A DNA stretch of 24,546 nt from Acidimicrobiia bacterium (lineage in GTDB: Bacteria; Actinomycetota; Acidimicrobiia; IMCC26256; JAENVU01), in contig JADGON010000183.1 of NCBI GenBank assembly GCA_017882945.1, positions 1-24,546 on the forward strand, written 5' to 3'. A model generated the notes under the pieces. It searched no databases. It was given only the letters and a program-made list of their open reading frames with translations, and had not been told where the DNA came from. The position numbers and the translations under genes were made by a program. Each line of letters starts with the position of its first letter. Position 1 is the stretch's first letter. Shown one piece after another: positions 22,280-24,546 of the stretch.

Positions 22280-22292
22280 CTCCGGCCCGGAG
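22280..22292 (+). terminator. Short palindrome after the third exporter
   Basis: CTCCGG-C-CCGGAG lies 11 bp after the exporter stop. As RNA it would form only a 4-bp stem with a 5-nt loop, and no U-tract follows, so terminator activity is doubtful. It could also be a protein-binding palindrome for the next gene. Confidence 0.25.
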
Positions 22293-22296
22293 CGAA

Positions 22297-22318
22297 TCGT
22301 GGTCATTGACGACCACGA
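22297..22318 (+). promoter_or_regulatory. Perfect inverted repeat overlapping the SnoaL-like gene's ribosome site
   Basis: TCGTGGTC and GACCACGA form a perfect 8-bp inverted repeat with a 6-nt ATTGAC spacer. The right arm overlaps the first two bases of the GAGGAGG ribosome site (22317-22323), 13 nt before the ATG at 22331. As DNA it could be an operator; as RNA it would be a hairpin that partly masks ribosome entry. Confidence 0.5.
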
Positions 22319-22330
22319 GGAGGTTCGGCG

Positions 22331-22735
22331 ATGGGAGCCGACGTCAACATCAAGACCATCGAGGGTGTGTACGACGCGTTCTCGCGCGGTGATGTCGCCG
22401 CCATCCAGGACGTCGTGACCGACGACGTCGACTGGGCGTCGGAAGCCGCGTCGAGCGCGGCGCCCTGGTACGGGCAGCATCGCGGCAAGGCGGGGGTGGG
22501 GGAGTTCTTCGAGGCGTTCGGGTCCACGATGGAGGTCGAGGAGTTCACTCCGATCGCCTTCGCGGCCAACGACACCGACGTGCTCACCGTCGTGAGGTTC
22601 AGGGTCAAGGGTCGGGCCACCGGTCGCACCGCCGCGATGGATCTGCACCACCACTTCAAGTTCCGCGACGGCAAGATCGCCTACTACCGCGGGACCGAGG
22701 ACACCGCCCAGACCGAGGCGGTCGTGCACGGCTGA
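22331..22735 (+). CDS. SnoaL-like / NTF2-fold protein
   Basis: A 134-residue protein of the SnoaL-like (NTF2-fold) superfamily. IEGVYDAFSRGDVAAIQDVVTDDVDW (10-35) is the typical N-terminal helical start, followed by GVGEFFEAF (56-64), the beta strands EVEEFTPIAFAANDTDVLTVVRFRVKG and the DLHHHFKFRDGKIAYYRGTEDT segment (104-125). The cone-shaped fold serves cyclases, isomerases and many unknown proteins; the histidine cluster H106-H108 lines the expected pocket region but no function can be named. The ATG has an AGGAGG site 8 nt upstream. It stands alone between the efflux island and the encapsulin cluster, with a perfect inverted repeat over its ribosome site. Confidence 0.88.
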   Translation: MGADVNIKTIEGVYDAFSRGDVAAIQDVVTDDVDWASEAASSAAPWYGQHRGKAGVGEFFEAFGSTMEVEEFTPIAFAANDTDVLTVVRFRVKGRATGRTAAMDLHHHFKFRDGKIAYYRGTEDTAQTEAVVHG

Positions 22736-22906
22736 ACCCGTTCCTGAGCGGTTCCTACCTTCGTCGCAGTCCGCGCCCACCCGGCGTCGGAGTGACCATC
22801 TTCGACGTCGCGGCACCCGCCGGCTCGAGCACCTCCGCCGCCGGCTGACCGCGGCCGGTCCATCCCGAGGTTGAGGCCCGGCCGGCATGGGTAGTGCTGT
22901 AGGTCT
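22736..22906 (+). promoter_or_regulatory. 171-bp intergenic region upstream of the zinc-ribbon-like gene
   Basis: GTTCCT occurs twice in direct orientation at 22740-22745 and 22751-22756, one helical turn (11 bp) apart, and TACCTT (22756-22761) fits a TANNNT -10 element. This could be a tandem-site promoter, but it lies far (about 145 bp) from the next start. The rest is GC-rich with many short self-complementary GGCCGG/CCGGCC pieces. I see no gene in it. Confidence 0.25.
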
Positions 22907-23251
22907 ATGGAGTCCTTCGATCGGCGGTCGCCCGCGCCCGAGCTCGGAGATCCGCAGACGCTCGTGTCGATCCTCGACGACCTCGATGAGCAGGGATACT
23001 GCGGCCAGTTCGGAGTGCGCGAGGACGCGACCGTCAGCTGTCTCACGTGTCGGCGGACCTATCCCGCCGGAGAGCTTCGGGTCGAGACGCTGCGCCGGCT
23101 CGAGGGCGCCTCGGATCCTGACGACATGCTCGTCGTTGCCCCGGTGGTGTGCCCGCGCTGCGAGGCGCAGGGCTCGCTGGTCCTGAACTACGGACCCGAG
23201 GCCAGCCCCGAGGAGTCGCTCGTCCTGCTCGCGCTCGCCGAGCCACGCTGA
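22907..23251 (+). CDS. Small zinc-ribbon-like protein with two CxxC pairs
   Basis: A 114-residue soluble protein. C45-x-x-C48 (SCLTC) and C82-P-R-C85 form the two knuckles of a probable zinc ribbon or rubredoxin-like site. Between them lies TYPAGELRVETLRRLEGASDPDDMLVV, and after them GSLVLNYGPEASPEESLVLLAL. I recall similar actinobacterial proteins annotated only as hypothetical. The ATG is preceded by a weak TAGG; no good alternative start exists. It ends 122 bp before the encapsulated-ferritin gene on the same strand. A role with the encapsulin (metal handling or electron transfer) is possible from position only, and the gap and the palindrome before the ferritin gene argue for separate transcription. 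Confidence 0.75.
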   Translation: MESFDRRSPAPELGDPQTLVSILDDLDEQGYCGQFGVREDATVSCLTCRRTYPAGELRVETLRRLEGASDPDDMLVVAPVVCPRCEAQGSLVLNYGPEASPEESLVLLALAEPR

Positions 23252-23287
23252 TCGGACCGTTCGGCCCCAGGGTGCTGCCGGCGGAAT

Positions 23288-23362
23288 TTGCACCGGATCG
23301 TGAGGGTTGGTTCGATGGCGAGCGGGACAGACTTCTTGCCGGCAGGTTCCAACGTTGGTACC
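23288..23362 (+). promoter_or_regulatory. Promoter region and operator candidate of the encapsulin operon
   Basis: TTGCAC (23288-23293) and TTCGAT (23311-23316) with a 17-bp spacer form a weak promoter candidate. GGTTCCAACGTTGGTACC (23345-23362) is an 18-bp palindrome with a single mismatched pair, ending one base before the GGAGG ribosome site (23364-23368). It could bind a dimeric regulator downstream of the transcription start, or act as an mRNA hairpin next to the ribosome site. It does not resemble the DtxR/IdeR iron box. Confidence 0.5.
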
Positions 23363-23373
23363 CGGAGGTCACG

Positions 23374-23751
23374 ATGGCATCATCGAGCGCGGGCTTGCAC
23401 GAGCCGGCGGACGAGCTCCAACCCGAGACGATCGATCAGCACCGCGCGCTCGTCTCGATCATGGAGGAGCTCGAGGCGGTCGACTGGTACCACCAGCGCG
23501 CCGACGCGACCACCGATCCCGATCTCGCGGCGGTCCTCGTGCACAACCGTGACGAGGAGAAGGAACATGCAGCGATGACGCTGGAGTGGCTGCGCCGCCA
23601 TGACGCGGTGCTCGACCGCCACCTCCGCACGTACCTCTTCACCGAGGGCTCGATCATCAAGGTCGAGCACGAGGCGGAGCACGAAGCTGAGGGTGGATCG
23701 GCCGGCACGTCACTCGGGATCGGAAGCCTGAAGGGGGAGGGCACCCTGTGA
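23374..23751 (+). CDS. Encapsulated ferritin-like protein (EncFtn cargo)
   Basis: A 125-residue encapsulin cargo ferroxidase. The short helical domain has MEELEAVDWYHQR (30-42) and HNRDEEKEHAAMTLEWLRR (57-75). E32, E62 and H65 match the ferroxidase ligands of Rhodospirillum rubrum EncFtn, and E31, E34, W38 and Y39 match its entry-site and neighbouring residues, even in numbering. The protein oxidises Fe(II) at a decamer's subunit interface so that iron is mineralised inside the shell. After an acidic, His-containing linker (97-106) the C-terminus reads SLGIGSLKGEGTL (113-125), the canonical encapsulin-loading peptide. The ATG has GGAGG at 5-nt spacing; the longer open frame has no good start. 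It overlaps the shell gene by 4 bp (GTGA). Confidence 0.96.
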   Translation: MASSSAGLHEPADELQPETIDQHRALVSIMEELEAVDWYHQRADATTDPDLAAVLVHNRDEEKEHAAMTLEWLRRHDAVLDRHLRTYLFTEGSIIKVEHEAEHEAEGGSAGTSLGIGSLKGEGTL

Positions 23752-24546
23752 ACCACCTGTTCCGTGAGCTCGCGCCGGTCACCGAAGCCGGATGGGCGGC
23801 GATCGACGAGGAATCCGGTTCGACGTTGCGCACGTACCTCGCCGGTCGCAAGCTGGTGGACTTCTCCGGCCCCAACGGCTGGGAGCAGTCGGCGGTCGAT
23901 CTGGGCCGCGTGGAGACGGTCAACTCCCCCCACGCCGATGTTGGCGCCGCGGTGCGCAAGGTCCAGCCTCTCGTCGAGCTGCGCACCGACTTCACGGTGT
24001 CACGGGCCGAGCTGGATGCCATCGAGCGGGGGAGCCCGTCGCCCGATCTCGATCCCGTGCGCAATGCCGCGGTGCGACTGGCCGAGGCCGAGGACAAGGC
24101 CATCTTCCACGGCTTCGCGGCCGCGGGGATCCACGGCATGAGCGAGGCTTCCGAGCACTCGGCGGTGGCGATCCCCGAGAACTACGAGGACTACCCGAGC
24201 GCGGTCGCGAAGGCCGTCGCGCGGTTGCGCGCAAGTGGAGTCGACGGTCCGTACGCGATCGCGCTCGGTCCGCGCTGCTACACCGGGGTCGTCGAGACGA
24301 CCCAGGGTGGCTACCCGGTGCTCAACCACATCCGGATGATCCTCGACGGTCCGATCATCTGGGCGCCGGCGGTTGACGGCGCGGTCGTGCTGAGCACCCG
24401 CCGCGGCGACTTCGAGCTCACCTCCGGCCAGGACGTCTCGATCGGCTTCGCGTCACACGATGCCGGGGGAGTGTCGCTCTACCTGCAGGAGAGCATCACG
24501 TTTCGCGTGCACACACCCGAAGCCGCGATCGCGCTCGTCTACTCGA
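23748..24546 (+). CDS. enc: Encapsulin shell protein (HK97 fold), 3' end cut by window
   Basis: 266 residues of a family-1 encapsulin (linocin M18/CFP29-like) are visible. MNHLFRELAPVTEAGWAAIDEES, GRKLVDFSGPNGWEQSAVDLGR (33-54), VRKVQPLVELRTDFTVSRAELD (69-90), DPVRNAAVRLAEAEDKAIFHG (102-122) and ESITFRVHTPEAAIALVYS at the end follow the family pattern. Known T=1 shells have about 264-270 residues, so only the stop and perhaps a few residues are missing; a 60-subunit, roughly 24-nm compartment is expected (inference). The GTG overlaps the cargo stop, and its AAGGGGGAGG ribosome site (23731-23740) lies within the cargo gene. Cytoplasmic; holds the iron-mineralising EncFtn. Confidence 0.96.
   Translation, partial: MNHLFRELAPVTEAGWAAIDEESGSTLRTYLAGRKLVDFSGPNGWEQSAVDLGRVETVNSPHADVGAAVRKVQPLVELRTDFTVSRAELDAIERGSPSPDLDPVRNAAVRLAEAEDKAIFHGFAAAGIHGMSEASEHSAVAIPENYEDYPSAVAKAVARLRASGVDGPYAIALGPRCYTGVVETTQGGYPVLNHIRMILDGPIIWAPAVDGAVVLSTRRGDFELTSGQDVSIGFASHDAGGVSLYLQESITFRVHTPEAAIALVYS

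Noticed and set aside
22887..22906. Upstream ATG at 22887 as start for the zinc-ribbon-like protein
   Set aside because: It is in a different frame from the CxxC protein; the in-frame start is the ATG at 22907.
1..24546. CRISPR arrays, tRNA/rRNA genes, insertion sequences, prophage or toxin-antitoxin genes
   Set aside because: I looked for spaced direct repeats, tRNA-like cloverleaf ends, transposase motifs and small paired genes and saw none that held up.

Overview
The window is very GC-rich, codes on both strands with little intergenic DNA, and uses many GTG starts. Its families (MmpL/RND transporter, DHA2 exporters, TetR repressors, epoxide hydrolase, PPOX protein, acetoacetate decarboxylase-like protein, steroid-type P450) are typical of a high-GC actinobacterium. 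The mix resembles Acidimicrobiia, but that class assignment is inference. I see no rRNA, tRNA, CRISPR array, insertion sequence or phage gene, and no gene-free stretch over 300 bases.

Layout. (1) 1-6652 looks like a catabolic and export neighbourhood: a truncated amidohydrolase behind an acetoacetate decarboxylase-like gene (minus), a divergent SDR dehydrogenase, a TetR regulator with a clear palindromic operator, an MMPL transporter, then a convergent epoxide hydrolase and PPOX pair (minus). (2) 6772-16044 is bounded by two intact PAS-GGDEF-EAL cyclic-di-GMP proteins on opposite strands. Between them lie a six-TM envelope protein, a PLDc_N/SHOCT membrane protein, a small one-TM protein, a formylglycine-generating enzyme (FGE), a DUF5522 Cys-rich miniprotein and a cytochrome P450. 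(3) 16003-22269 is an efflux island: a TetR regulator divergent from three 14-TM DHA2-type MFS exporters, with a DUF1697 gene before the third. (4) 22331-24546 carries a SnoaL-like protein, a two-CxxC zinc-ribbon-like protein and, at the right edge, an encapsulated-ferritin and encapsulin operon cut just short of the shell gene's stop codon.

The most notable system is the encapsulin iron-storage nanocompartment. The ferritin-like cargo has all the expected metal-site residues and a canonical C-terminal loading peptide. The shell gene's Shine-Dalgarno sequence is embedded in the codons of that peptide, and an 18-bp near-palindrome sits just before the cargo gene's ribosome site. Other points worth attention are the FGE whose own N-terminus carries a CxPSR motif like its substrates, a repeated promoter geometry suggesting leaderless mRNAs (-10-like hexamer exactly 6 nt before the start codon), and several perfect inverted repeats at divergent promoters or over ribosome sites.
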